DNA from: Muribaculaceae bacterium
GTDB lineage: Bacteria; Bacteroidota; Bacteroidia; Bacteroidales; Muribaculaceae
Reading direction: 5' to 3'
Assembly (NCBI GenBank): GCA_029056365.1
Contig: JAIDBM010000040.1
Span: 1 to 11,081, forward strand
DNA: 11,081 bases
Part shown: piece by piece, positions 1-6,836 of the stretch
Position numbering within the stretch: position 1 is the first letter of the stretch
Layout: each line of letters starts with the position of its first letter
The notes under the pieces: generated by a model
The model's input: the letters and a program-made list of their open reading frames with translations, nothing else
Databases searched by the model: none
Told to the model about the DNA's origin: nothing
Translations under genes and position numbers: made by a program

Positions 1-1279
1 GGTGGGTATGCACTTCGTAGGCGAAGTCGATCACGGTGGCGTTCTGCGGAAGAATAATCTTTTTTCCGGTAGGTGTGAACACCTGTATGTCGTCGTTATA
101 GAAGGCTGTGATTATGTCTTCCATGTAGCGGTCGTTGTGTTTTGAGCCGCTGATAGTGTCGTGGAGCACCTTGCGGAATTTCTCAATCCACATCTGAATG
201 TTGCTTTCGGTCCGCTCGGCCACACAACCGAGTTGCGACTGACGAATCATGGCCTCGCTGCTGATGTGTACCTCCTGCCAGCGTCCGAAGTCGGGGAGCA
301 GTTTCACGTGTATGCTCTGATAGCCGTTCTCTTTCGGAGAGTCGATATAGTTGCTCATGCTGCAGTGCTTTTCCTTGAAGCGGTCGGTAAGTATGCAGTA
401 TATTTTCATGGCCATTTCCTTTTCGCTCATCGAAGTGTCGCACTCGTTGAATACTACTTCTACAAAGTGGCGGTATTTCAGATGATTGAAATCGTCGCCA
501 TACTTTTTCATCTTGCGCCACAGACTGAATGGCCGGCGATAGTCGACATATACACGGGCTTTTATGCCGGCATCGGCAAGTGTATCCTGAATCTGGCTGC
601 GGAAAGTTTCAAGATTGTCTTTGTTGGCCTCGACATGCCGGGCGATGAGGGTTGAGATTTCCTCGAATTCGTCGGGACAACGGAAGCGGAACGAGAGGTT
701 TTCCAGCTCGGTCTTGATGTTGTAAAGGCCCAGACGGTTGGCGAGCGGGGCATAGAAGTAGTCGGTCTCGCCGGCGATTTTCATCTGTTTCTCCGGTTTC
801 ATCGACTCGAGAGTCCGCATATTGTGCAGCCGGTCGGCGAGCTTCACGAGTATGGCACGGATGTCGTACTGCATGGAGTTTAGCAGCTGACGGTAGTTGT
901 CGAGTTGCTTGGAAAGTTCATAGTCGTGTGTGGGTTTCTTTGTTACCACACGAACAAGAAACGCCACATCGTCGCCAAAGCGTTTGCGTATGTCGTCGAT
1001 GGTATAGTCTGTATCCTCCACTACATCATGCAGAAAACATGCGATTACCGGATTCGCGCCCAGCATTATTTCCTCCGCTGCAATTTTAGCCACAGCAATC
1101 GGATGGAGAATATACGGTTCGCCGGTTTTGCGCTTCTGTGATGCATGCGCATCCCGGGCCATATCAAACGCGGCACGGATTCGGATTGTATCCTCATATG
1201 ATACACGTCGGGCCATTACCTCGAAAACTTGGTCGGCCTGCTCCTGGATGATTTGGTCGTAGTGGTTTTGCATTGTCAT
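1..1279 (-). CDS. RelA/SpoT-family (p)ppGpp hydrolase, long RSH, C-terminus cut by window edge
   Basis: Cytoplasmic alarmone enzyme; 426 codons are visible, then the frame runs off the left edge with no stop. The HD hydrolase domain (about 28-200) is complete: H45, H59, the H84-D85 pair, E88-D89 and the RLHNMRTL block at 150-157 all match ppGpp hydrolases. The synthetase region (about 240-360) is recognisable from SLWRKM (252-257) and NGYQSIH (318-324), but hallmark residues are changed. The catalytic Asp of the usual D-I-Y-A-x-R strand aligns with Y269 and its Arg with E274; the RVKDYI-type loop reads SMSNYI (307-312); the ExQIRT-type strand reads EVHISS (336-341). A TGS domain begins near V400. 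The missing part should hold the rest of TGS and probably an ACT domain. ATG 1279 is chosen because an in-frame TAA lies 18 bases upstream (1295-1297); ATG 1273 is the alternative. Hydrolase-only activity is an inference from the substitutions. Confidence 0.96.
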   Translation of the reverse strand, partial: MTMQNHYDQIIQEQADQVFEVMARRVSYEDTIRIRAAFDMARDAHASQKRKTGEPYILHPIAVAKIAAEEIMLGANPVIACFLHDVVEDTDYTIDDIRKRFGDDVAFLVRVVTKKPTHDYELSKQLDNYRQLLNSMQYDIRAILVKLADRLHNMRTLESMKPEKQMKIAGETDYFYAPLANRLGLYNIKTELENLSFRFRCPDEFEEISTLIARHVEANKDNLETFRSQIQDTLADAGIKARVYVDYRRPFSLWRKMKKYGDDFNHLKYRHFVEVVFNECDTSMSEKEMAMKIYCILTDRFKEKHCSMSNYIDSPKENGYQSIHVKLLPDFGRWQEVHISSEAMIRQSQLGCVAERTESNIQMWIEKFRKVLHDTISGSKHNDRYMEDIITAFYNDDIQVFTPTGKKIILPQNATVIDFAYEVHTH

Positions 1280-1306
1280 GATAAGGATTGTGGTTTACTC
1301 AATGTC

Positions 1307-1314
1307 CAAAGTTA
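1307..1314 (-). promoter_or_regulatory. Putative Bacteroidetes -7 element for the RSH gene
   Basis: Read on the minus strand this is TAACTTTG, a match to the Bacteroidetes sigma-ABfr -7 consensus TAnnTTTG. It lies 27 bases upstream of the RSH start codon and implies a leader of roughly 20 nt. No clear TTTG -33 partner is seen 19-21 bases further upstream, so the site rests on one element only. Confidence 0.5.
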
Positions 1315-1362
1315 CAAAATTCTGTTGAGATAGAGTCGCTTCAGCTTTAGATTTTCTCGTTT

Positions 1363-1452
1363 TCACTCGAAAAGACTCCTAAAAAATGAAATAATCTTTT
1401 CCCTGTTTCGAAACATGATATAGGCGATTATTGCTGTCCATACAAGTGCCAT
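1363..1452 (-). CDS. Possible 29-residue single-helix membrane protein
   Basis: A short reading frame (ATG 1452, TGA 1363) not assigned to any family. It starts MALVWTAIIAYIMF, an uninterrupted hydrophobic stretch of 14 residues. A basic patch (RNREK) follows, then an amphipathic tail with several Phe. This is the layout of a small one-pass membrane protein with the charged end in the cytoplasm. It lies 53 bases downstream of the 235-residue gene on the same strand, and no TAnnTTTG element lies between, so it would be cotranscribed. The frame stays open upstream to 1521 and that stretch also reads like protein, so it may instead be the end of a decayed gene. Against it: very short, no homologue recognised, AT-rich DNA where short hydrophobic frames arise by chance. 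Confidence 0.3.
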   Translation of the reverse strand: MALVWTAIIAYIMFRNREKIISFFRSLFE

Positions 1453-1505
1453 ATTATAAGCTATGTGATTAATTGTTTGATATTCAATATGTTTTTTAGC
1501 GGGCT

Positions 1506-2213
1506 CTAACTGTACATCTCGTCATATTCCATCGCTCCTAATTCCTTGTCGCTTACCGATGGATAATTGTATTTCCGTATTAATATGCGTGTGGAAACAG
1601 AAGTGTTCTGATATCTGTCGCCTAATAGAACGCAAATAAGCTCTTTTACCTTGGAGGCGGCTTCATCGATTCGCCGGTCTGTCACCCGTTGGGTATAGCA
1701 CATGGCAATGGACTTCGAGGCCGGGCAGCAGTAGACGCCGTTCCACATTGATTTGAAGTCCTTGGCCCGATACAGGTAATACAGCAGCGACTGTATCATA
1801 TTAATCCTTTCGGAGAATGAGAATATCTCATCGTGCCGTGCTTTATCGATTTTAGGCACTTTTACATCTTCAAGCAGCTTTACAGCCTCATATTTAAGCT
1901 TGTCGGAGAAATCCTTGTCTGCCATGACACAAAGCAAGCCCATAAGATTGTAATTGAATTCCGAGGGCGGATCAACCGGAGCGTTGAAGCCATCGAGCGC
2001 CGACAGAAGCCGTCTGAAGTGTACAGCTTTTGAATCCTTGCGGTCGGGTGTGTGCATCGGTCTTTCCAGTGGAAGTACCGGTCCGTCTATGTCGCGGTAT
2101 TCCAGACACAATAAAAGAGTGTCGACCAGACGGGTTGAATCCCATTCGTCGCTACGGTCAGTTGCCATATACCTGCATAAGGTGTCTAATTTATTTGAGA
2201 ATCTGCCACTCAT
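1506..2213 (-). CDS. Unrecognised 235-residue soluble protein
   Basis: Family not recognised. The protein has no signal peptide, lipobox or long hydrophobic segment, so it is probably cytoplasmic. It looks mostly helical, with repeated Leu-rich amphipathic stretches (for example around residues 42-51 and 164-170). It has seven scattered Cys (including a CC pair in VYCCPASK) but no regular metal-binding spacing. A Pro-rich turn (about 53-66) follows the first helical block, and the C-terminus is acidic. It is divergent from the macro-like gene across 136 bases, and no TAnnTTTG element is visible on its own strand in that gap, so its promoter is not identified. The start MSGRF (ATG 2213) is the first Met of the frame. 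Reality is supported by its length and by its being the only long frame there; function is unknown. Confidence 0.72.
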   Translation of the reverse strand: MSGRFSNKLDTLCRYMATDRSDEWDSTRLVDTLLLCLEYRDIDGPVLPLERPMHTPDRKDSKAVHFRRLLSALDGFNAPVDPPSEFNYNLMGLLCVMADKDFSDKLKYEAVKLLEDVKVPKIDKARHDEIFSFSERINMIQSLLYYLYRAKDFKSMWNGVYCCPASKSIAMCYTQRVTDRRIDEAASKVKELICVLLGDRYQNTSVSTRILIRKYNYPSVSDKELGAMEYDEMYS

Positions 2214-2286
2214 TGATAACGATTGATTTGGTTCATGGATATAAGGAGCGACATTGGCTTGAATATCTATCAGATGTTTCGGCGGT

Positions 2287-2318
2287 TTTGCGTACTACGG
2301 ATAAAATGATTACATTTG
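2287..2318 (+). promoter_or_regulatory. Bacteroidetes-type promoter of the macro-like/ECF sigma operon
   Basis: TTTG at 2287-2290 and TACATTTG at 2311-2318 are separated by 20 bases. This matches the Bacteroidetes housekeeping -33/-7 arrangement in both motifs and spacing. The expected start of transcription is near 2325, giving a leader of about 25 nt before ATG 2350. Good matches at both boxes make this one of the two best promoters in the window. Confidence 0.75.
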
Positions 2319-2349
2319 CAGAAAATTGTTGAACCGGTTCTGAATAATT

Positions 2350-2766
2350 ATGGATGTAAGATACACCCCTGAGAATATAAGCTCTCTTGGAAAGGATGAA
2401 GTGTTTGTGTACGGCAGCAATCTTGCCGGCAGACACAACGGAGGGGCGGCACGTGTCGCATATGAACGATTTGGCGCGATAATGGGTCAGGGAGTGGGAA
2501 TGCAGGGGCAGTCTTACGCCATTCCCACCATGCAGGGCGGAGTTGAGACCATAAAACCATATGTCGATGATTTTATAGCGCTTGCCCGTGAGTGGGACCA
2601 GACCACGTTCTATGTAACCCGTATAGGTTGCGGCATTGCCGGATTCAAGGATGAACAGATTGCCCCGCTGTTTATCGATGCGCTCGACATGTATAACGTG
2701 CGTTTGCCGAATTTCGCCATGAAGAAAGCCTTTATCGAGCAATGGATGCCGGGAAGCAGACAATGA
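2350..2766 (+). CDS. Small macro-domain-like protein (138 aa)
   Basis: A cytoplasmic single-domain protein. Three conserved-looking blocks stand out: VFVYGSNLAGRHNGGAARVA (18-37), GQGVGMQGQSYAIPT (46-60) and TRIGCGIAGF (90-99). The first resembles the N-x-x-x-x-x-G-G-G loop of macrodomains. The last resembles the RIGCGL loop of TARG1-type ADP-ribose-binding macrodomains. I infer a macro-like fold that may bind or hydrolyse ADP-ribose-type ligands; no catalytic assignment is made. Similar short proteins occur in bacteria and phages and are usually annotated as hypothetical (from memory). The gene follows a strong promoter, and its stop TGA (2764-2766) overlaps the sigma-factor start ATG (2763-2765), so the two are probably translationally coupled. 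The start is fixed by position, 32 bases after the -7 box. Confidence 0.88.
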   Translation: MDVRYTPENISSLGKDEVFVYGSNLAGRHNGGAARVAYERFGAIMGQGVGMQGQSYAIPTMQGGVETIKPYVDDFIALAREWDQTTFYVTRIGCGIAGFKDEQIAPLFIDALDMYNVRLPNFAMKKAFIEQWMPGSRQ

Positions 2767-3263
2767 AAATACAGGAATTCGAGCGATATTTCAATAAACT
2801 GTACATGCCGCTTTGTATGTATGCGCTGCGTATGGTCGAAGATGTCGACATGGCCGACGACCTTGTGCAGGAAGCCTTTGTAAAAACATGGGAAAGCATC
2901 GACGGTGGTGTCGAAATAGGCAACTTCAAGGCATGGATGTACCGCTGTGTGAGAAACGGATGCGCGGCTTATCTGCGGAGCCGGAATGAATATGTGGATA
3001 TAGCCGGGATAGTTCAGGCAAACGATGATGCGATAGACACTTCGGAGCGCGATGCCCTGATATGGCAGGCCGTGAATGCGCTGCCCGAGAAGTGCCGTGA
3101 GATTTTTCTGATGAGCAAGCGCGACGGCATGTCGAACGATGAAATTGCCGAGGAACTCAATCTGTCGGTGAAAACAGTCAAGAACCAGTTGACAAAAGCG
3201 TTCGCACGGATGCGTGATGCCTTGTCGGACGGCCATCGACCGTTTTTTCTCCCATTTCTTTGA
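2763..3263 (+). CDS. ECF-type RNA polymerase sigma-70 factor (FecI-like)
   Basis: A 166-residue transcription factor expected to direct RNA polymerase to the downstream uptake operon. Region 2 spans about residues 9-72 and carries the core-binding and -10 recognition signature DDLVQEAFVKTWES (32-45). Region 4 (about 98-155) has LPEKCREIFLMSK followed by a helix-turn-helix, MSNDEIAEELNLSVKTVKNQ, for -35 recognition. There is no region 1 or 3, and the length is normal for ECF factors. The start chosen is ATG 2763, overlapping the previous stop as ATGA. A frame start at 2742 exists, but it adds residues unlike the family N-terminus and overlaps the macro-like gene more. The hydrophobic C-terminal tail (FFLPFL) is seen in other Bacteroidetes ECF factors. 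The likely regulator is the short TM protein at 3932-4387. Confidence 0.95.
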   Translation: MKIQEFERYFNKLYMPLCMYALRMVEDVDMADDLVQEAFVKTWESIDGGVEIGNFKAWMYRCVRNGCAAYLRSRNEYVDIAGIVQANDDAIDTSERDALIWQAVNALPEKCREIFLMSKRDGMSNDEIAEELNLSVKTVKNQLTKAFARMRDALSDGHRPFFLPFL

Positions 3264-3274
3264 AATTTTTTTAT

Positions 3275-3310
3275 TTCCGGATAGGACTTTCCGGCTGCTG
3301 TTGCATCATA
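3275..3310 (+). promoter_or_regulatory. Inverted repeat and possible ECF-sigma-dependent promoter
   Basis: In the 75-base gap after the sigma gene, CCGGA (3277-3281) and TCCGG (3290-3294) form an inverted repeat around TAGGACTT. The hexamer TTCCGG also occurs twice in direct orientation (3275, 3289). An A/T-rich run precedes it. The TAGGACTTT core, followed about 14 bases later by GCATCATA, resembles the arrangement I recall downstream of FecI-type sigma genes in Bacteroidetes. It could be the autoregulated promoter for the barrel, anti-sigma and receptor genes. It could equally be a weak attenuator or a chance repeat. Confidence 0.35.
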
Positions 3311-3338
3311 GGGTCAGATAAACCATAACAGTAGTTCT

Positions 3339-3905
3339 ATGAAACTGAAACATAATCTGACATTCGCAATAGCTGTTGCCACAGCTTTTTCACTGAATGC
3401 CCGTCAGCCGCACAGCGGTTATCGCGGCTTTATCGACTGGTCGAACAATATCCGAAGCGACAAATATGATAACTGGCCTGTGCGCCAGACCGCATATTAT
3501 ACCGGAGTCACTACCTCACACGGCTACCAGATTAATCCGATGTTTTTTGCCGGAGCAGGCATAGGTGCGGAATATTGCAGCAACTACAGCGAGTTTATTG
3601 TGCCCGTTTTTGTGCAGGGCCGTGCCGACTTCAGTTTCGGAGCGTTCACGCCGTTTGCCGACATACGTCTTGGCGCCAATCTGTCAAGCGGAACCGGTGT
3701 GTATTTCTCACCATCGGTGGGGTATCGTTTCAACTGGGGGCGGAAAGTCGGTGTTAACGTTTCGCTCGGCATGACACTCGCCGGATACAAGTGCGAACTC
3801 TACGATGTTACAGTGACCCCCGACGGGTACTGGTCTCTGGCATATATAGGAAGCGAGCATCGCTCGCGACCGTATTTCTCGTTTCGTCTGGGATTCGATT
3901 TTTAA
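3339..3905 (+). CDS. Small outer-membrane beta-barrel protein (188 aa)
   Basis: An exported protein with a short N-terminal signal sequence (KLKHNLTFAIAVATAFSLNA, cleavage probably near residue 21-22). The rest alternates polar and hydrophobic residues with many aromatics and Gly. Examples are FFAGAGIGAEY, FTPFADIRLGANL, VYFSPSVGYRFNWG and VGVNVSLGMTLAGY. It ends YFSFRLGFDF with a terminal Phe, the usual barrel-assembly signal, and the size suits an 8-strand barrel. No specific function is recognised. Its position is unusual: it sits between the sigma gene (75 bases upstream) and the anti-sigma-like gene (26 bases downstream), where FecI/FecR pairs are normally adjacent. It may assist the receptor or sense envelope state; this is inference. 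Confidence 0.85.
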   Translation: MKLKHNLTFAIAVATAFSLNARQPHSGYRGFIDWSNNIRSDKYDNWPVRQTAYYTGVTTSHGYQINPMFFAGAGIGAEYCSNYSEFIVPVFVQGRADFSFGAFTPFADIRLGANLSSGTGVYFSPSVGYRFNWGRKVGVNVSLGMTLAGYKCELYDVTVTPDGYWSLAYIGSEHRSRPYFSFRLGFDF

Positions 3906-3931
3906 ATACTTGAATTTTAGATGCTTGAATT

Positions 3932-4387
3932 ATGGATAAAATAAAAGACAATATCGGTTTTGTGGCCCGTCATTACCGACGGGGTGCGTTTTCGGCCCGA
4001 ACGGCCTGGTCGCGGATGGCTCTCGCACCGGTGCCGCTGTGGCGTCGGTTAAAAGTGGCGGCCTCGATAGCCGCGATACTTGCCCTGGCAGTCTCGGCGG
4101 CGGTGGTCATTCGCCATCAGACGGTCGACATACGGCAAGAGACTCAAACGGAAATACCTGCAACCGCGTCTGAGGCAACGGCACAGATAAAGACCATCGA
4201 CTTCGATAACGTTCCGCTCACAACGGTGCTCGACCGTATCCGCGAAGTATACGGTGCCGAAGTGGTGAACCTGCCCGAAAATGCCGATGAAATCAGACTC
4301 ACGCTCCATTACGAGGGTACTGCGGCCGACCTTGTTGACACAATCAATGAAATACTTGGCACGGAACTGGAAGTAAGAGCCGATTGA
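3932..4387 (+). CDS. Minimal FecR-like anti-sigma factor (short N-tail, one TM, DUF4974/STN-like domain)
   Basis: An inner-membrane signal protein of 151 residues. Residues 1-39 are basic and cytoplasmic, with the pattern ARHYRRGAFSARTAW that resembles the sigma-binding tail of Bacteroidetes FecR proteins. Residues about 41-60 form one TM helix. After a polar linker (61-85), residues 86-149 (IDFDNVPLTTVLDRIREVYG, then LTLHYEGTAADLVDTINEIL) match the DUF4974-type C-terminal domain of FecR proteins, a beta-alpha-beta unit related to STN domains. The central FecR beta-strand domain, usually 100 or more residues, is absent; typical family members are over 300 residues. It precedes the receptor gene by one base. 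By analogy with FecR it should hold the ECF factor inactive until the receptor's STN domain contacts its periplasmic domain. The family call is solid; the activity is inferred. Confidence 0.85.
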   Translation: MDKIKDNIGFVARHYRRGAFSARTAWSRMALAPVPLWRRLKVAASIAAILALAVSAAVVIRHQTVDIRQETQTEIPATASEATAQIKTIDFDNVPLTTVLDRIREVYGAEVVNLPENADEIRLTLHYEGTAADLVDTINEILGTELEVRAD

Positions 4388-4388
4388 A

Positions 4389-6836
4389 ATGAGACGTTTT
4401 ATATTTATTGTTCTTTTGCTGCTGGTGGCGGCAGGAGCGCAGGCGCAGAAGGTGAGTGTTTCGGCCGACAACCGTCCGGCTGCCGAGGTTTTCCGTCAGC
4501 TCATCGATCAGACAGGCATGAACTTTGTGTACCCGTCGGATTTGCTCGATGGCCTGAGGGTAAGCGTTCATGCGAGAAAGGAACCTCTTAAGAAGGTGCT
4601 CCGGCGCATGTTCAGGTCAACCGGGATAGAATTTTCTGTCAAGGGCAACAATGTGCTGCTGAAACGGCGCTGTGTGAAGTCGGACGAACGTCAACACACT
4701 GTGCCTGCAGTCGATGTCGCTGTGCCCCGGGCCTCCGAAACCCGGCCCGAGATTCTTGGAGAAGTTGTAGTGGAGTCGCGGCTGGAGGCGCCGGCTGTGG
4801 GCACAGCGGAAGTAGGCGCAAAAAAACTCACGGCCGGTGAAATAGCAAGAACTCCGGTGTTGTTCGGCGAGGCCGATGTGGTGAAGGCCCTGCATATGCA
4901 GCCGGGAGTTACCGAGGGCAGCGAGGGGATGGCCGGGATGCATGTGCATGGTGGCGGCTCCGATGAGAATATGTATATGCTCGACAATGTGCCGCTTTAT
5001 CATGTGAACCACTTTGCAGGCTTGTTTTCGGCTTTCAATGTCGATGCGATACGCTATATCGATTTTTTCAAGTCGTCGGTTCCTGCCAGATACGACGGGC
5101 GTCTGTCGTCGTTTCTCGATGTGCGGACCATAAACGGCGACTCCGACGGACATCATGGCTCTGCCAGACTCGGACTCACATCGGGGGCCTTCAATATCAA
5201 CGGCCCTATAGGCGGTCGGACCACCTATGCGGTGGCCTTGCGGCGGTCGTGGTACGATGTGCTTACAATTCCGGTTGTGGCTTTGATTAATTCAGCGTCC
5301 GACGATGAGAAAATACGTTTCCGTTATGCCTTCATGGATCTGAACGCCAAGGTCTGCCACCGCTTCAGCAACCGTACATCGGCAAGCATAAGCGTGTATT
5401 TCGGCGACGACAAGATAGGGTCGGGCGATAAGTCGGACAGCGATGTGGACAATGGTTATTTTTATGACGACAAGTATGATCTCCATTGGGGAAACCTGGT
5501 GGCTCAGGCAGGCGTGACACACCGCTTCACTCCGTTGCTCACGGCAGAGTTCACAGCGGCGTTCACCCGTTATTTCTCGTCGATGAAAAAAGACGAGTGC
5601 GAAACTGAGAGATACAACAGCGAAACAGTGTCGTCGACCCGCTTGAAGCTAAACACCTCGAACAATATCAACGACTGGATAGTCAGGGCCGACTTTCGCT
5701 GGAATTCAGCTGAAAACAACTGTCTGCGCTTCGGCGGCGGATACACGCTGCACAGTTTTTTGCCGGAACGTTATCAACGGGAGAGCAATGTGAACGGAGT
5801 AATCGTGGCCACACGGGATTCGGCGGGCCGATATCCGGCAAGCGAACTGAACGCATATGCCGAAGACGAATGGCGGATTTCGGAGAGTCTGCTTATGAAC
5901 GCGGGCCTTCATGCCTCGCTGTTCCATATCGGCGGCTCGACTCACGGAGGTCTGTCGCCGAGGCTCTCTCTGTCGTGGCGAATCAACGGCAACTGGGCCT
6001 TGAAGGGCGCATACAGCCGCACCGTGCAGTATGTGCATCAGCTTTCGAAGAATTATCTTGCACTGCCTACCGACCAATGGATACCTGTAACAGGCGGGTT
6101 CAAGCCGCAGACTGCCGACAAAGTTGCCGCCGGAGTTTACTGGCAGGCCGACAACGGCATGTACTCGGCATCGGTCGAAGGTTATTGGAAAGAGATGCAC
6201 AACCTGATTGAATATCGCGACGAATATTATCTGCGGCCGCCTATGGAGATGTGGAATTCGCGTCTTACCTCCGGAAGCGGCACTGCCAAAGGTGTTGATT
6301 TCAAGATTGAAAAGACTGCGGGCCGTATGAGCGGGCATATTGCATATTCGCTGGCGTGGGCCGACCGTCATTTCGCTGAAAAGAACGGCGGACGACCTTA
6401 TCCGGCCCGTTTCGACAACCGGCATACCATAAATCTGTTGCTCAACTGGAATATCAGTCCTAAGGTAGCCCTGAACGCTGCATGGACAGGTCACTCGGGA
6501 AATCATTACACTTTTATGCCGCAGAGCTGGCTGGGTCCTGAATTCGGGTCGGCCTTCGGCTCTCACGATGTGCCGATGAAGACCGACGTGAACAATTATC
6601 AGCTCCCGTTCTATCATCGGCTGGATATCGGTCTGACTGTGCGTAACCGTCATGGATTCTGGAACTTCGGCCTGTATAATGCCTATTGCAACATGAACAC
6701 AATAGCAATACGGCGAGGCTGGAAGGAAATCAATGAAATGACTCCGGAGGGTTTCGTGCATACATCGCGTCCTGTATTCCAGAAAGTAAGTCTGTTACCT
6801 GTAATTCCGTCAATATCATACACATGGCAATTCTGA
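4389..6836 (+). CDS. TonB-dependent outer-membrane receptor with N-terminal STN signalling domain
   Basis: An 815-residue outer-membrane transporter/transducer. The signal peptide is about 1-20 (cleavage near AQAQ|K). An STN domain spans about 21-93 (PAAEVFRQLIDQTGMNFVY, then PLKKVLRRMF), the part that in FecA-type receptors touches the anti-sigma factor. A TonB-box-like strand EILGEVVVES lies at 121-130. The plug runs from about 136 to 245, with HVHGGGSDENMYMLDNVPLY (185-204) at the conserved RGG-x-x-x-N-x-x-x-LD site, here with His at 185 and 187. The barrel fills the rest and ends SYTWQF with a terminal Phe. The carboxypeptidase-D regulatory-like domain often found between STN and plug in Bacteroidetes is absent; only about 27 residues separate STN from the TonB box. 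It starts one base after the anti-sigma stop and overlaps the lipoprotein gene by 13 bases. The substrate is unknown; no SusD-type partner is present. Confidence 0.96.
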   Translation: MRRFIFIVLLLLVAAGAQAQKVSVSADNRPAAEVFRQLIDQTGMNFVYPSDLLDGLRVSVHARKEPLKKVLRRMFRSTGIEFSVKGNNVLLKRRCVKSDERQHTVPAVDVAVPRASETRPEILGEVVVESRLEAPAVGTAEVGAKKLTAGEIARTPVLFGEADVVKALHMQPGVTEGSEGMAGMHVHGGGSDENMYMLDNVPLYHVNHFAGLFSAFNVDAIRYIDFFKSSVPARYDGRLSSFLDVRTINGDSDGHHGSARLGLTSGAFNINGPIGGRTTYAVALRRSWYDVLTIPVVALINSASDDEKIRFRYAFMDLNAKVCHRFSNRTSASISVYFGDDKIGSGDKSDSDVDNGYFYDDKYDLHWGNLVAQAGVTHRFTPLLTAEFTAAFTRYFSSMKKDECETERYNSETVSSTRLKLNTSNNINDWIVRADFRWNSAENNCLRFGGGYTLHSFLPERYQRESNVNGVIVATRDSAGRYPASELNAYAEDEWRISESLLMNAGLHASLFHIGGSTHGGLSPRLSLSWRINGNWALKGAYSRTVQYVHQLSKNYLALPTDQWIPVTGGFKPQTADKVAAGVYWQADNGMYSASVEGYWKEMHNLIEYRDEYYLRPPMEMWNSRLTSGSGTAKGVDFKIEKTAGRMSGHIAYSLAWADRHFAEKNGGRPYPARFDNRHTINLLLNWNISPKVALNAAWTGHSGNHYTFMPQSWLGPEFGSAFGSHDVPMKTDVNNYQLPFYHRLDIGLTVRNRHGFWNFGLYNAYCNMNTIAIRRGWKEINEMTPEGFVHTSRPVFQKVSLLPVIPSISYTWQF

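Noticed and set aside
1404..1415. Perfect 12-base palindrome TGTTTCGAAACA as an operator
   Set aside because: A few such palindromes are expected by chance in 11 kb, and it lies inside the small reading frame, not at a promoter.
1506..1524. Programmed -1 frameshift joining the 235-aa gene to the downstream hydrophobic frame
   Set aside because: The frames would need a -1 shift within the 16 bases between the TGA of the second frame and the TAG of the first; no slippery heptamer is present there.
2233..3236. Minus-strand frames of 176 and 208 codons opposite the macro-like and sigma genes
   Set aside because: Both plus-strand genes have recognisable motifs across this stretch; the antisense products show none and have no promoter.
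3909..3931. Direct repeat CTTGAATT x2 before the anti-sigma gene
   Set aside because: Two 8-base A/T-rich copies with 7 bases between them are too short to separate from chance.
5706..6761. 351-codon open frame on the minus strand inside the receptor gene
   Set aside because: It lies wholly antisense to a well-supported TonB receptor. The protein is rich in His, Arg and Cys with no domain, as expected of a shadow of biased codon use.
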